Below, in pieces: positions 10,498-21,706 of a stretch of DNA of 64,000 bases. This DNA comes from Agaricus subrufescens. Taxonomy: Eukaryota; Basidiomycota; Agaricomycetes; Agaricales; Agaricaceae. The stretch covers positions 3,410,001-3,474,000 of the forward strand of contig CM057061.1 of NCBI GenBank assembly GCA_029945375.1, read 5' to 3'. The notes beneath the pieces were generated by a model. It was given only the letters and a program-made list of their open reading frames with translations, made no database searches and had not been told where the DNA came from. Position 1 is the stretch's first letter. Each line of letters opens with the position of its first letter. Made by a program: the position numbers and the translations under genes.

Positions 10498-10621
10498 GAG
10501 GGCAGCTGTGGAGAAGAGGCCAGATCGCCGAGCCGAGTCAGGCGATAAGCACGTGACACGGGCACAGCCACTGCATTTCGCAGGCTTGCTCAGCTCTGGG
10601 CCGACCTTGTCTCTCCTCAAC
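10498..10621. promoter_or_regulatory. shared divergent promoter of MMS2 and HSE1
   Basis: Only 124 bases separate the two start codons, so both promoters and 5' leaders must lie here or overlap. The stretch is GC-rich and includes CACGTGAC near 10549-10556, an E-box-like palindrome. No TATA box was seen, in keeping with housekeeping genes. Confidence 0.5.
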
Positions 10622-13600
10622 ATGTTCGGCGGCGGCGGAAGCAATCCCTACGACGACATCGTCGGTGAGCAGTGCCTGGGTGGACTCCTGTGCAGTATAC
10701 TCACCATCTCCTAGCAAAGACGACAGACGAGAACCTTACATCGGAGAACTGGGAGCTGATCCTGAACCTCTGCGATAAAGTCATCGAAGAAGGCGACGAA
10801 GGGTGTGCATCAGCCCATTTCACTCTATGTTCTTATTCATACTCCCCGCAGCGCACACAATGTCATAGCGGCTCTCCTGAAGCGTCTCGCACACCGGAAC
10901 CCCAACGTCCAGCTATACGCTCTCTCACTCACCGACTCACTCTCTAAAAACTGCGGAATCAAGGTCAATAGGGAGATCGCCTCCCGTGCTTTCACGCAGG
11001 GGCTAGAGAAGCTCGTTACTGATCGTGTATGTTCTTGGCTGTGCTCGCAGCATGGTTACTGATATCGTGATGTCCCGTAGACAACACATGATAAAGTCCG
11101 TAAACGTGCTCTCAGCCTGATTGCAGAATGGGCTGCCGAATTCGAGAGTGACACGTCGTTGGGGGTGATGGAAGACTGCTACAGCAATCTCAAGTCCAAG
11201 GGTGCGTCATTTTCTCTCTACTAATAGGCATATTGGAATCGACAGACCAACTGTAATACAGGGTACAAATTCGAAACACCCCAAGAACCCCCACCACCGG
11301 CTGTGGACGACGAGATTCGACGAAAAGAAGAGGAAGAGCTCCAACGTGTCCTCGAGATGTCCATGCAAGACCGCGGCGGGCGAGACCAGTGGTCCCAGTA
11401 CAGTCCTGCTGCGGCTGGGTCATCCGGGGCTGGGTCTTCTCGTCCCAGTGGTAGTGCCGCCGCTGCTACAAGCAGCTCTAGTGCGTATACGGCCCCCAAG
11501 TACCAGGGTGGATATGCTCCGGCTCGTACACCCTCGCCGCAACCCCAACCCCAACAGCCACTTCCCCAGAGACAATCCTCTCACGACGCATATACCCACT
11601 CTAATGCTTCAAATGCATCTGCTAATTTGCATACTCCATTAAACGCTGCTGCTCCCTCGACGAGCGCCGCCACTGCTACTCCAACCTCCACTACGACGGG
11701 TGCCATCGTTACTCGCGTTAAAGCTTTACATACTTTCGAACCTACTGAGCCAGGCGAACTCGCTTTCGAAAAGGGTGACATTATAAAAGTTGTGGATCGA
11801 GGATACAAAGATTGGTGGAGAGGTCAGCTGAAAGGGCGCACTGGCATTTTCCCCGTTAATTATGTAGTACGTCTCGAAGGTTATTTCTTTCTGCACTAGT
11901 TTGCTAAAAAAAAATGTCAACAGGAACCTATGCCAGAACCGACGGCTGCTCAGTTGGCAAAGGAAGCTGAACAAGAAGCTACCGTGTTCGCTCAAGCAGT
12001 CAATGTTGAAAAGTTATTGAATCTATTGAGAGCTTTCGATCCGGCGAAAGATAATTTGGCCGATAATGAAGAGATTCAGGTGATTCAATCTCCTTACTTA
12101 AGTTCGGTATCCATCATTGATGCAATTTTTTTGTAGGAATTATATAGATCTAGTATGGCACTCCGACCGAAGATTGTCAAGTTGATCGATAAATATAGTC
12201 AAAAACGAGGTACATTTTTGTGTTCACTTGCTCCCTACTTTTGAATACTTACACAATTACGACTTTTTTCGATAGCTGACCTTGTTTCAATGAACGAAAC
12301 TTTCGTTCGAGCTCGCACAATATTCGATCGCATGATGGAAGAATCCCTAGCACGTCACACAGGAATATATGACCAACCCACGTATCGGCCTTCTTACGCT
12401 TCCGGTGGACCTTCTATGCGACCCGATTCCAGAAGCGCCGGTGGGCGATCCAGTAGTGGAAGAGAATACGTTGGTAGCCCTGTTGGCGGTATTCCCGGTG
12501 GAGGATCTTATGCTCCCGGTTTATATGGCGCCCCTGTTACAATGCCTCAGGCTTACCCGGAACCTCAGCCTCAACCCCAACCTGTTCCCGCTACAGGATA
12601 CCCTAATGCTTCTGCACCTTATGGTTATAATACGCATCCTCAACCTCAGCCTCAGCAGCAGCAGCAACAACAACCTGGATATGCGAATGCCCCATACCCG
12701 CCCCAGGGAGGACAGTCGCCCTATCCCACTACGACTGGCGGTCAACCGTCACAAACGACAACGACGCCTCAACTACCATACCAACAAGTACCTCAGCAGC
12801 AACAACAACCCCAGCCCCAGCCGTCCTATAGTCAAAATTCCTACGGACAACCTGGTTACCAACAACAACAGCAACCTCAGCAGGCAGCAGCTCAAGTTCA
12901 GCTACAGCCGCAACAACAACCTCAGCCGCAGCAGCAACAGCAGCAACAATCGCTTGATCCCGCTCAAACTCAAGCGCAAACTCAAACTGGGTATCAGCAA
13001 ACCCAGCCGCAGCCGCAACCACAGCCACAGCCACAGCCACAGCCACAGCCACAGCCACAGCAACAAAGCCAAGTGCCGCAGCAGCAGGCCCAACCGCAAC
13101 CCCAACAACAACTCGCTGCTGCTGGTCAACAAATTGCTCAAGCCGCTCAAGCCGCTCAAGCCACGCAAGCCACGCAACAACAGCAGCATCATCAGCCAAC
13201 TCAGCAAGCCGGCCAGGTTCAACAGCATCAACCACAACCGTCTACACAATCTGGTCCACCGTATATATTCGACCCGACAACTACTTACTCTGACCCAAAT
13301 GTACAAGCTTGGGCGCAGTATTATGCTCAAGGAGGCAAGGACTTAGCTGGAAGTGTATATTTCGTCAGTATTCCAGGCTTGACGGATGGCAATACTGGTG
13401 GGGCTGGTGGGGCTAATCTTGCAGCAACTACTCAAACTGCAGCCGGCGGGACAGGTGCTTACGGTGCCCAAGCACAATCTCAGCCGGAACAACAACAGCC
13501 ATCACCGGAACAGCGACAGGAACATCAGCAGCAGGCATACGATCCTCAAAGGGTTCCGTATGGTGCCACCTCTTCCCCTACATCCACAACGACGAACTCT

Positions 13601-13891
13601 CAAGCACAGGAACATCAGCAACAACTTCGACACCAATCGATGGATAATTTGACTTCTCCTATCAACGCTGGCAGTTCCCATAGTTTAAACGCCGGTTATT
13701 CGCCGAGTGCGGCATCGACGCCTTCTTGGGTGTTGCCGAAGAAGGATAGTCCAGGAGGATATGGTGGCCAAGGTGTCAGAGCTGGAGTTGGAATGTCGGA
13801 TAGTAGTAATGGCGCTGCGGATGGTACACAAGGATTGACGGGGAGACTGGCTGGTGTTACGTTAACGGACCCTGGAAGCGCTAGTGTGTAG
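10622..13891 (+). CDS. HSE1: ESCRT-0 subunit Hse1 (STAM-like) with extended Gln/Pro tail
   Basis: Eight exons read 10622-10664, 10715-10802, 10852-11026, 11081-11201, 11262-11866, 11924-12079, 12137-12209 and 12276-13891, giving 958 residues. Domain order is that of Hse1/STAM. A VHS domain spans residues 5-142 ([24 protein letters not shown]). A ubiquitin-interacting motif lies near 164-180 ([14 protein letters not shown]). An SH3 domain spans about 294-344 ([37 protein letters not shown]). A helical Vps27-binding core follows at about 345-440. Hse1 with Vps27 captures ubiquitinated cargo on endosomes for sorting into multivesicular bodies. The last exon adds about 500 residues rich in Gln, Pro, Tyr, Ser and Gly, so the protein is about twice the length of yeast Hse1. 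All joins keep the frame. Confidence 0.95.
12640..13230 (+). repeat. CAG/CAA/CCA low-complexity coding tract
   Basis: A run of Gln and Pro codons lies inside the HSE1 tail, densest at 13008-13062, where CAGCCA/CAGCCG hexamers repeat about nine times. Mixed CAG and CAA codons point to selection or drift at the protein level and not to simple slippage alone. Because it is stop-free in other frames it creates long false frames on both strands. Confidence 0.85.
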
Positions 13892-14090
13892 TAGACATTG
13901 TACCTTTCTCCTTCACTTTTTTGCCATTCGTTATGTCTTGCTTTTTTATCTATGATATATGGAAAATAATGAATCTATTTCCTGTTTACTAATCTGAGCT
14001 CTCTTTTTTTAACCTATCCTAACTGATTATGTTTTTACCGTTCCTGATAGATCCTTACGCCCGACCCTTGCGAAACATAGTTTAACACTG

Positions 14091-14162
14091 TCGGATATGG
14101 TGTAGTGGCTAACATTATCGCCTTTCATGCGATAGCTCGCGGTTCGATTCCCCGTATCCGAA
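14091..14162 (+). tRNA. tRNA-Glu (anticodon TTC)
   Basis: The 72-base cloverleaf has acceptor arm TCGGATA pairing with TATCCGA and discriminator A at 14162. The D arm is GTGT..ACAT. The anticodon stem ATCGC/GCGAT encloses loop CTTTCAT, giving anticodon TTC for Glu. The T loop is TTCGATT. No intron is present. The T stem CGCGG/CCCCG has a C:C mismatch at its middle pair. The acceptor differs from the common fungal TCCGATA, but the pairing partner changes with it. A T6 run at 14213-14218 could end Pol III transcription. Confidence 0.85.
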
Positions 14163-14212
14163 TGAACGAATTGTTTGAAATCGGGATTCTGTCAACCATT
14201 GAGAAATTTGAC

Positions 14213-14218
14213 TTTTTT
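14213..14218 (+). terminator. possible Pol III T-run terminator of tRNA-Glu
   Basis: TTTTTT lies about 50 bases after the tRNA 3' end and is the first run of four or more T after it. Its distance is longer than usual, so the assignment is tentative. Confidence 0.4.
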
Positions 14219-14601
14219 AACCATAGTGAGTATGTATAGATCAAGTGGCCTCGTTCTGGGTTGATATAGGTGGCTACTGGCTAGTTAAAATATCTTTGGT
14301 GACTAGAATAATCAGAACCGTTGAAAACGGTGATGTTCTTTCTTAAAGCGTCTAATGAGGTAATGCCATCATCACGATCTACCGAGTCTGTATACTCGCG
14401 CCAAGGCCGAGCACTGATCAAACAGATTCTACGTCGATCGCAGGAACCGATCGGATTCTGCTCGTAATTGGCGGCAACTATCGTCCAAAGGCTCAAGTAT
14501 CAATGCCACAGATCAAACAATTGCTTGTCATGATTGTGTATGCGAAAATAGATTTTCACCGTTTCTGGAAAAATGTTATATAGTCATCGCCATTCTGAGA
14601 A
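14219..14601. other. spacer between tRNA-Glu and lipase
   Basis: Contains one minus-strand frame (14281-14496) downstream of the lipase stop. It probably belongs to the lipase 3' UTR. No separate gene is supported. Confidence 0.4.
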
Positions 14602-16007
14602 TCAGAAACAAAATGGTTGAGTAGCATTGATTCCGAAATACTGCAGTGGTCATTAGTGATAAAGAACAAAAGGAGAGATTATGCGAGCTTACTGTCCAAT
14701 GGGCTGGATTGATTCCACCTGATTGTATAGAGGCGGAACAAGTGGGATCTTCACCATCTGCAGAACACGCTCGAGTAGTCTTTTCAGACTCCGGTTGGGT
14801 ATATTGCCAATATTCGATTCCTTTTAGTGTTGTAAATGAGGCGACGATGTATGTGTAGATGGAATCGAGAAAGACCGACCGTGATGGTGGTATCCTAAGG
14901 TTGTTGGTATGATGGTTGGGACGCTATGACGGTAGTTTTATGGTGGAACAAGTAGTAAAAAATAGGATCAAACTGTACCCGTCGTTTGCGTGGACCACTT
15001 GAGAATGGCAGCAGTTGCAATTGGAGTGGGGATGTAAAGTTGGCAACTAACCTCGGAAGGCATCCTCACCGAACAAGTCGTTTACAAAAGTCGCGAACTC
15101 CTTGTTCTGGGAAAAGCTGTTGTCAAAAATACATACAACATGTTCGAGAAATGCAACATACCCCTGCCCTCGGGGCACCGTACGAATATGTCTTCACCGT
15201 ACTAGGGATTAGTTAGCTCGTAATCCATTCCTCGATATAGTGGAGAGAGAGTCATACTTCTTGGTATACTGTTGTTTGAACGTGACAGCAGAATAGAGTG
15301 AGAGAACTCCACCCAAAGAATGACCAGTGGTGATAATAGAATAATCCGGATGCTCTTTCATCTGTTTAGAAACAATCAGACGAACCGCGACAGCAATAGA
15401 GTCCCAGCTAGTAAGCAAGAGGGAGGTTGACACGATCAAGATGGATGAAGATATTTAACTGACGACATGAGGAAACCTGTGTGTACTTTGACTCCAGCTA
15501 ATCCTTAATTAGCTTTCGAGTTTGGTTAACCATATATTTGGGACTCACTTGGTGCTTTTACGCCGGGTGCTATGAAAGGGACGAGGATAAGTTGAACATC
15601 TATAATGAAAGCGAGAATTGAAGCGCTGAGACCCAATGAATCTAATCAATCAATCAAGAGCAATCATCTTGGCACTATCCCCACCTTCCTCGGAACGCTA
15701 CAATGATTTCGCGTCGTTCGTCGTCTCTTGCCACGTAACCTTGAAAATCCCCACCGATACTAGTGAACTATACCTTTATTCTTTAGTTCAACCTAATTTT
15801 AAAGTCAAACCAACACACCGGAGAAACAAGTTTCTTTCCATTAGGGCGAGGGCAGATTAGACTGTATGCCGATGATGCAAACTTGAAGTAGTGCACCAAG
15901 TCTCGGTACAGCTCTAAAAACCGAGCGAATCGCATTTGTATCAAGAGACATCAGTGATCAAATCACATACCTGGGCTGATTGAACCAGTGAGGCAGGTGG
16001 GATCCAT
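14602..16007 (-). CDS. class 3 (alpha/beta hydrolase) lipase, multi-exon
   Basis: About eight short exons, joined by phase, give a Rhizomucor/Thermomyces-type lipase of roughly 300 residues. In order they show ELYRDLVHYFKFASSAYS, GYVARDDERREIIVAFRG, GVKVHTGF, the nucleophile elbow GHSLGG near 15310-15327, YGAPRAG, the catalytic Asp region VVHANDGIP and the catalytic His in AHWTYFGIN just before the stop at 14602-14604. All three catalytic residues are present, so an active acylglycerol hydrolase is plausible. The best start is the ATG at 16005-16007, which gives no signal peptide. An in-frame TAG lies just upstream, and a further 5' exon is possible. The exon after HANDG is the least certain. 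The family is normally secreted. Confidence 0.85.
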
Positions 16008-16426
16008 TAATCGAATGGGTGCAGAAGAAAACGCATGTGAGCTGTTTTGAGGTGTCTATTTTTGGCATGCTAATTGTCACACAAAACATGAACAAACAAA
16101 AGCGACAAAATTAGCTCGTGAATGAATTGATTGAAGTTGAATGGTTTGGAAGTGCAATCCAATTTTCAATCAAGTAGATGATATTCTACTTGTAGTACAT
16201 CGTACATATTCATGATTCTCTTCTATGTAAAGGGAATAAAGGACGTATTGGGCACCAGAGACTTCTCATATTCTTTCAATAGTTGAGCACGCTAGATATA
16301 CGAGAATATGAGGAGATTGCCTTTGAGCGAATCAAATGACTTTTCTTCCATGCGCTGCCTTGCAAAATGAGAATACACCTATTGGTTTCCATTCGCCTGC
16401 TCCTTTGTCGATGGGGCAAGCTGATT
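16008..16426. other. spacer between convergent-side lipase start and membrane protein stop
   Basis: AT-rich and without a supported gene. It probably holds the lipase promoter and the 3' UTR of the 797-residue protein, both on the minus strand. Confidence 0.4.
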
Positions 16427-19064
16427 TCATTTAGTTTGATCCGGGTCCCGATCACGAATATCTTCAAGTAGAATGTCCCCATTGTTGTCGTTAAAATGAA
16501 TGAAAAATGGATCATCAATGATGGTGTGACCTCTTTCATTATCCGGACGTTTGATCCGGACTTCGGGAGAACCTCGAGAGGTTCCCACAAGATAACTCGC
16601 ATTATCTATAATGAGTACCATAAGAGTCCCTTGTGAAGATCAAACAATTATGATCACTAACCTTGAAAGTCCGACCGTGAGCGAGAATGAGCCGTTTCAC
16701 TTCTCCCCCTTCCCTCTGACTCATCTGAGCTCTTTAGGTCATCAGAGGATTGAACACTATTATATGTTTGTAGTTGTTGGGGAGAGCTGTTAATGGGGTT
16801 GCGTCGTGGTGGCGTCAATTGGAACGTATCAGTTCTGCCACTCTGAGACCGTCGGTGGTGGTGTTGCCATGAGTTCCTATGGGTTGCGGATGGTGTTGAA
16901 GAAGGTGGAACCAGAGATTTCTGACTCGATTTCTCTGGCGGGTATGTAGAGGGATTAGGAGTGGGTGGATACGCAGGAGGTGGATTTGATGGCTCGGAAG
17001 CTGAGTGCTTAGTATTGACGATACCTTGATCTCGGTTAGGATTTGCCGATCCCGGATGATCTTGGCCTGGTTCAGTTGCCCTGGTGGTACTTGTCCCTTG
17101 AGTTTCGGGATGCTCATTAGCGCGGTATTCAGGTAATGGTGTAGCAATTGTGTGATGCATCGGAGGTGCATAAAAAGCTTCCGCACGAGCCTTCCAAGCT
17201 TTGTCCATCCCAGAACCAAAACGACTCAAGGTCGTAAATATAAGAAAGCCATACGCGGCACCCAATCCAAGCACCACACAAATGAGAACGCGCATTGCGA
17301 GCTCAGTAGAAGGTGCAACAGTGAATTGATAACCGGGTGGAAGGTCTGCTCTCGATCGCCACATATAGGACATTATGCACATTATGAAAGTCAAGATTGA
17401 CCTAAAAAGGCAGCAATTAGCCGAGATTATTGCAGATGTCGATCAAGGCCACAACCAGACCACAACTTACCAACAGATCCATACCGCTGGCATAGCTAGC
17501 ATAACCCAGACATTCCAAAAAATCTTTTGCGTCTTAAGAGCTTCCTAGAAATTGTCCATGAGTCGCCTGAAATTGAGCAAAGTTGGAATATTGACTTACG
17601 ACTGCCCACTCAGCCGCCTTGTGGGGTTTACGCATCGTTGGAAAGCAGATGATAAATAAACAATCATACAAGGAGCTCAGCAAAGCACAAATGAGAGACC
17701 AAAAAGCTATATAGCGTGTGACAGGATCGTTGGTTGCACCCTGAATCTGGAACATAGTCACAATTGCTCTAAGGGGATGAAATAAGGTTACGCCGCTCTG
17801 AACAGTGACTCTTATCTGTATCAATAACTCACGGAAGGAGCAACACAGAAACATAGTTGAAAGTCTCCCACTCCCTGACCAACCTGGTGATCAAGAGCTC
17901 CCATGCGTCTTTCAACCGATTGTGCTTCGTATTCGAATTTGAGTTTGAGTTCTCTAGGCCATCGGCATGGGCGTTGACGGCGTTCACTGCCATTTCCCCA
18001 ATTTCCTCTAGCGACAGGTCTGCTTCTTCAAAAATCCGAGCAACTCGTACGAAATATAAAGCAGGAAGACGGAAAAGGAAAATTAAATATAATTGGCGGG
18101 GAATAGTGTCCGTTACGAAGAATGTCGCGTATTCTTTTATCGTAAACCTCTCTGGCTCGTTCACTTGTTGTGTTGAGTCGCCTCTACCGGACACGGGGGC
18201 ACTATTGGTCTGAGGGTCGTCATCGTGCTTTGAGGGTACCGGAGACGCCGTCGAAGGGTTGCGGTTACTTTCTGGGACATGTCGTGAATCGATGTCAGAT
18301 GTTTCTTTGGTGGATTGAGGAGGGGGAGGTCGTGAAACAGGTTCTGGAGCAATAAATGATTGCGTATCTTCAGAGGGCGGTGTTCGTTTGAATGCGAACA
18401 AAATCTTGCTTTCGTGGTATTCTTGAGTGGTAGTAGCGACATTTGGACTAGGTGAATAGAAGGAGGGAGGCAAATCTTGAAGATTAGACCGAGTTTGATA
18501 TCTTGGTCGAGGGCTTAAGAGAACACTGTTGCTGGAAAAAGAGTCGACTGTTTCTCCATGTTTGTGAAGGTACTTAATTGGGGAAACTGGGGATAGGGGC
18601 CATGAGAACGAAGGGGAGAGTTGGAAGTGCTGGTCATGGTTGACGTTATATCTTCCCCTTGGCGATTGGGAACGGGAATTACGAGCATGACGCATAATTT
18701 TTGCTCTGGACGCAAGATCTTTTGGTGTATCCGGGCCGTAGGATTCCTGTATTGAGGAAGGAGAGGATACATCTCGGAAGTTGTATGGGGGGCTCGATAC
18801 TCGAGGGTAGGGAGGATTCGAGCGGCGGAGGGACCTTGAGAGGCGTCTGCCTCGAAGATCTACTCTGGGGCTGGTTGTTAAAAGAGGAGATCTTGACCCA
18901 TTCCCTAGCTCGGGTTCGGGAGAAACAGGACGAGAACGCATCTTCGGTGTCTGAGGAATAGTGAAAGGATCATTTGGCTGGAATTTGGTACCATTGGGAC
19001 GGGGAGTAGGAGTTGGATATCGAAAGTTGGCCAGGGCTTGCCTATTTTCCAACTCATATAGCAT
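16427..19064 (-). CDS. uncharacterised multi-pass membrane protein, 797 aa
   Basis: Five exons (19064-17833, 17768-17600, 17544-17471, 17401-16662 and 16605-16427) join in frame to 797 residues. I do not recognise a named family. The first 330 residues are Ser/Pro/Arg-rich and probably disordered. Then comes a conserved-looking block (FTIKEYATFFVTDTIPRQ, LYFVRVARIFEEADLSLEEIG) and about four to five hydrophobic helices in residues 400-540 (LICALLSSLYDCLFIICF, FWNVWVMLAMPAVWICW, ILTFIMCIMSYMW, VLICVVLGLGAAYGFLIF). A long Pro/Ser/His-rich tail follows. The layout suggests an endomembrane or plasma-membrane protein with two flexible cytosolic arms. The ATG at 19062-19064 was chosen because the longer frame starts on a non-ATG codon. 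Confidence 0.75.
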
Positions 19065-20947
19065 AATGGGAAATTGGTGAGAAGAGGGAATTAGAGGTAC
19101 GAATGACACCTTGATAACCAATGAGAATACTAGCGTCTAATTCGACAGGTGATATGCAGCGTCTAAACCAGTGTCTTCCTGATCCCCTTTCGCTGTAACT
19201 TTCCCTCGAATGCCGACAGAAGAAGTTATACTATATACAATTACCTCAAATTGTCCCATTCTTGAAGGCTTTGAGTTCCAAGTATTATAGTAAATCATAC
19301 TACTACCATGAAGAACAAACACTCATCCGAGTACACACGAAGGTGTGATAAATGAACAGTACGGGGGTCCTCCCTCGACGTTTCAAGCACTCGCCGAAAA
19401 TATCTTCGGTCATCACATGTCACGGTCACTTCCGACTTCCGACACATCACGTACTGTCTCTGATCCCACGGATTAATTAAAGGTACTTTGAGCGATCCTG
19501 ATTAGCCGTACAAATAAGCGAGATCATGTACAGCTCAGCCCAGCTCTGGACCCACAAAAATATTATGGGCGGAAGGGTGGGCCTGACATCCATTTTGATA
19601 TCGGCTCACCCAGAGTACATCACTGGCCTTTTACAAATGAGGAGGCATCAGATGGTCAAGGAAGCTAAACCATCATGTGATATGCGAGTACCAGTAGTAG
19701 TACCTGAGTACCAGTAGTGGAATGGCTGCCGCGTGCCGACCTCAACTTTTGGTACACAATGAGTCATGTGTGTGAATGTGGATTGAAAGGTTTGGGTACG
19801 ATAGGGCACTTGGCTTCTCGTATTGACAGTGAGAATATTCTCCCAAAAGTTCTGGCCAAGTCAGTGCAATTGAAATCTTCCAGCCATTGTTATCACCTGT
19901 GTGACATAGTGATTGATGAATGATAGCGTTGGCAAGCGTTGGATGAGGATTCGCTGACCTAGCGATGATAGTATTATGGCTATTAGGTTATTCTGATCAG
20001 GCATCTTATGAACAGCCAGCGTCGTACTGAGAACTCAGATGCCGTGAACGAAAAGTCTTGTGTTATCCATTCAATAGAATCCTGCCACGGTAGCTTTGGA
20101 AGCGTCACGTGCTGTGGAAACATTTCTGATAAGTGTAGTGCCATTTGTTCTGATCGTCGCTTGAATGGTTGCGAACGCGAGTAACAGCGATACTCATAAT
20201 GTGGGCTCTTCACTGGTTCTTCAACTCCTGCCATACGACGTCATCGACCCTTGTTGTATGCTCACACGACGTTGCACTACTTTATGTAAGAAGAGAGTCG
20301 CCCGGCAAACAATGCGGCGGAATGAATGGCTCGGCAAACACCTACACCGAGTTCCTTGATCAGTAAGGGGACCCCGGACGATCGGATAAAAGGCAAGGTT
20401 CCCGAGGCAGACTAAAACGGCCTCGTTGTGAGCGCGATCAAGATCAAGACACTTACTAAATCAAGTTGTCAAAATGCTATACGTCCACTGCGTCCCAACG
20501 ATGTCCCAACAGCGAGTTCGACATTGGCAGCGCGATTTAGAGTGTCATCCTAGAGCCAGAACTGCATGGAGTCATTATCTCGTCTCATGGGCGATCGTCC
20601 AGGCGCTAGACTCGGCTCGAGTGGCGTAGTTTCAATTTGGGGCCCCTTTTTCGGCAAATATCCCGCGGCATCTAATTGTGGTCCGTGGCGAGTTCTGGGG
20701 TACAAGTTCGTTCCCAACATTTCACCTGGCTCCGAGCCCTTCGTTACTACTCGGACGTCACGATAATGTCAAAAATATCTCAGCCTGCTTGTCCCGCCCA
20801 TTATAAAAGCTGACGGAAATTTCCTACCGAATTCCCGCGAGCCCTCCTTCAACCAAGTCTCTCACCACCGTCTGCGCTCGCCGTCTCTGTGCCATCGCTC
20901 TTCGTGGTACTGATAATTCTGACATCTGAATTTGAAACTTGTACGAA
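19065..20947. other. long spacer without supported genes
   Basis: Only short frames are present. The right end (about 20800-20947) is pyrimidine-rich and includes a TATAAA-like site near 20803, and it probably forms the promoter and leader of the tetraspan gene. A GTACCAGTAGTA motif occurs twice near 19687-19715. Confidence 0.45.
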
Positions 20948-21706
20948 ATGGGTCAACCTGGTGAGCAAACCTCGGAAGAATTATCTTCACCTCTGACTCA
21001 GATGCAGAGCTCGTGGATCCCCCCCGCCGATACGTTGCCAATGCTCGATCGATTCTCTACCTCCTCGCTTTCTTTTGGATCTTTGGTTTAAGTACGTGAT
21101 CAGTCTCTATCTCCCTCACCGCTCTGCGATCTCACAACACTACCCTAGCTGTCTCTGAGCTTGGTTTAGTTGGCTATGAGTTGCACAAGTATGGTAATAG
21201 CTATGAACACTACGCCAACAACCAGTACAAGCACGGCTTAGGCCTCCTATTGTTCTCCGTTGTCGCGTCTCTGCTCGTCACAATGTCTCACCCTTGGCTC
21301 AGTGTTTCGCGTGCGTTCTGCATGGCTTGCCCGTTTTGATTATGGATCAGCTAATCTAGCGTTCAGTCATCTCGCTTTGTAGTTTCATCATGGCAATTTT
21401 CTTCGGTACTGGTGCTGGTATCATCCAACGAGATGCCCCATTCACCGGCCACGGATGCAAGAGGAAGCCTGTAGAAAACTATCCTGTTGCGTGGCGGCCA
21501 TATGTTCACGAATGTAGCCATGTCGTTGCTATTCAGGGTGTTGCTTGGGCCCTTTGTGAGTCCCCGGAATTACGACTTTCACCCCTTACTAACCACCCGT
21601 TCTCACAGGGGTTTTGTACATCTTCCTCTTTGTTGGCACCCTTGTCCACAAACTTAGAATCTCCGTTCGCTCTACCCCCGAGGGCTTTTACGGGGCTAAA
21701 GTATAA
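20948..21706 (+). CDS. four-helix tetraspan (MARVEL-like) membrane protein, 183 aa
   Basis: Five exons (20948-20960, 21002-21091, 21149-21310, 21367-21555 and 21609-21706) join in frame to 183 residues. Four hydrophobic helices are visible: ILYLLAFFWIFGLTVSELG, GLLLFSVVASLLVTMS, LISLCSFIMAIFFGTGAG and VVAIQGVAWALWVLYIFLF. Between helices 3 and 4 lies a longer loop with two Cys (GHGCKRK and HECSHV), which could form an extracytosolic disulfide. The size and helix spacing fit the MARVEL/tetraspan type found in fungi, but I see no diagnostic motif. The short N-terminus (MGQPDAELVD) has no signal peptide. A role in membrane organisation is an inference from the fold alone. Confidence 0.8.

Noticed and set aside
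12521..13346. Long open frames in other frames and on the minus strand inside the HSE1 tail
   Set aside because: They are shadows of the Gln/Pro codon repeats. The frame joined to the SH3 and VHS exons is the only one with conserved domains.
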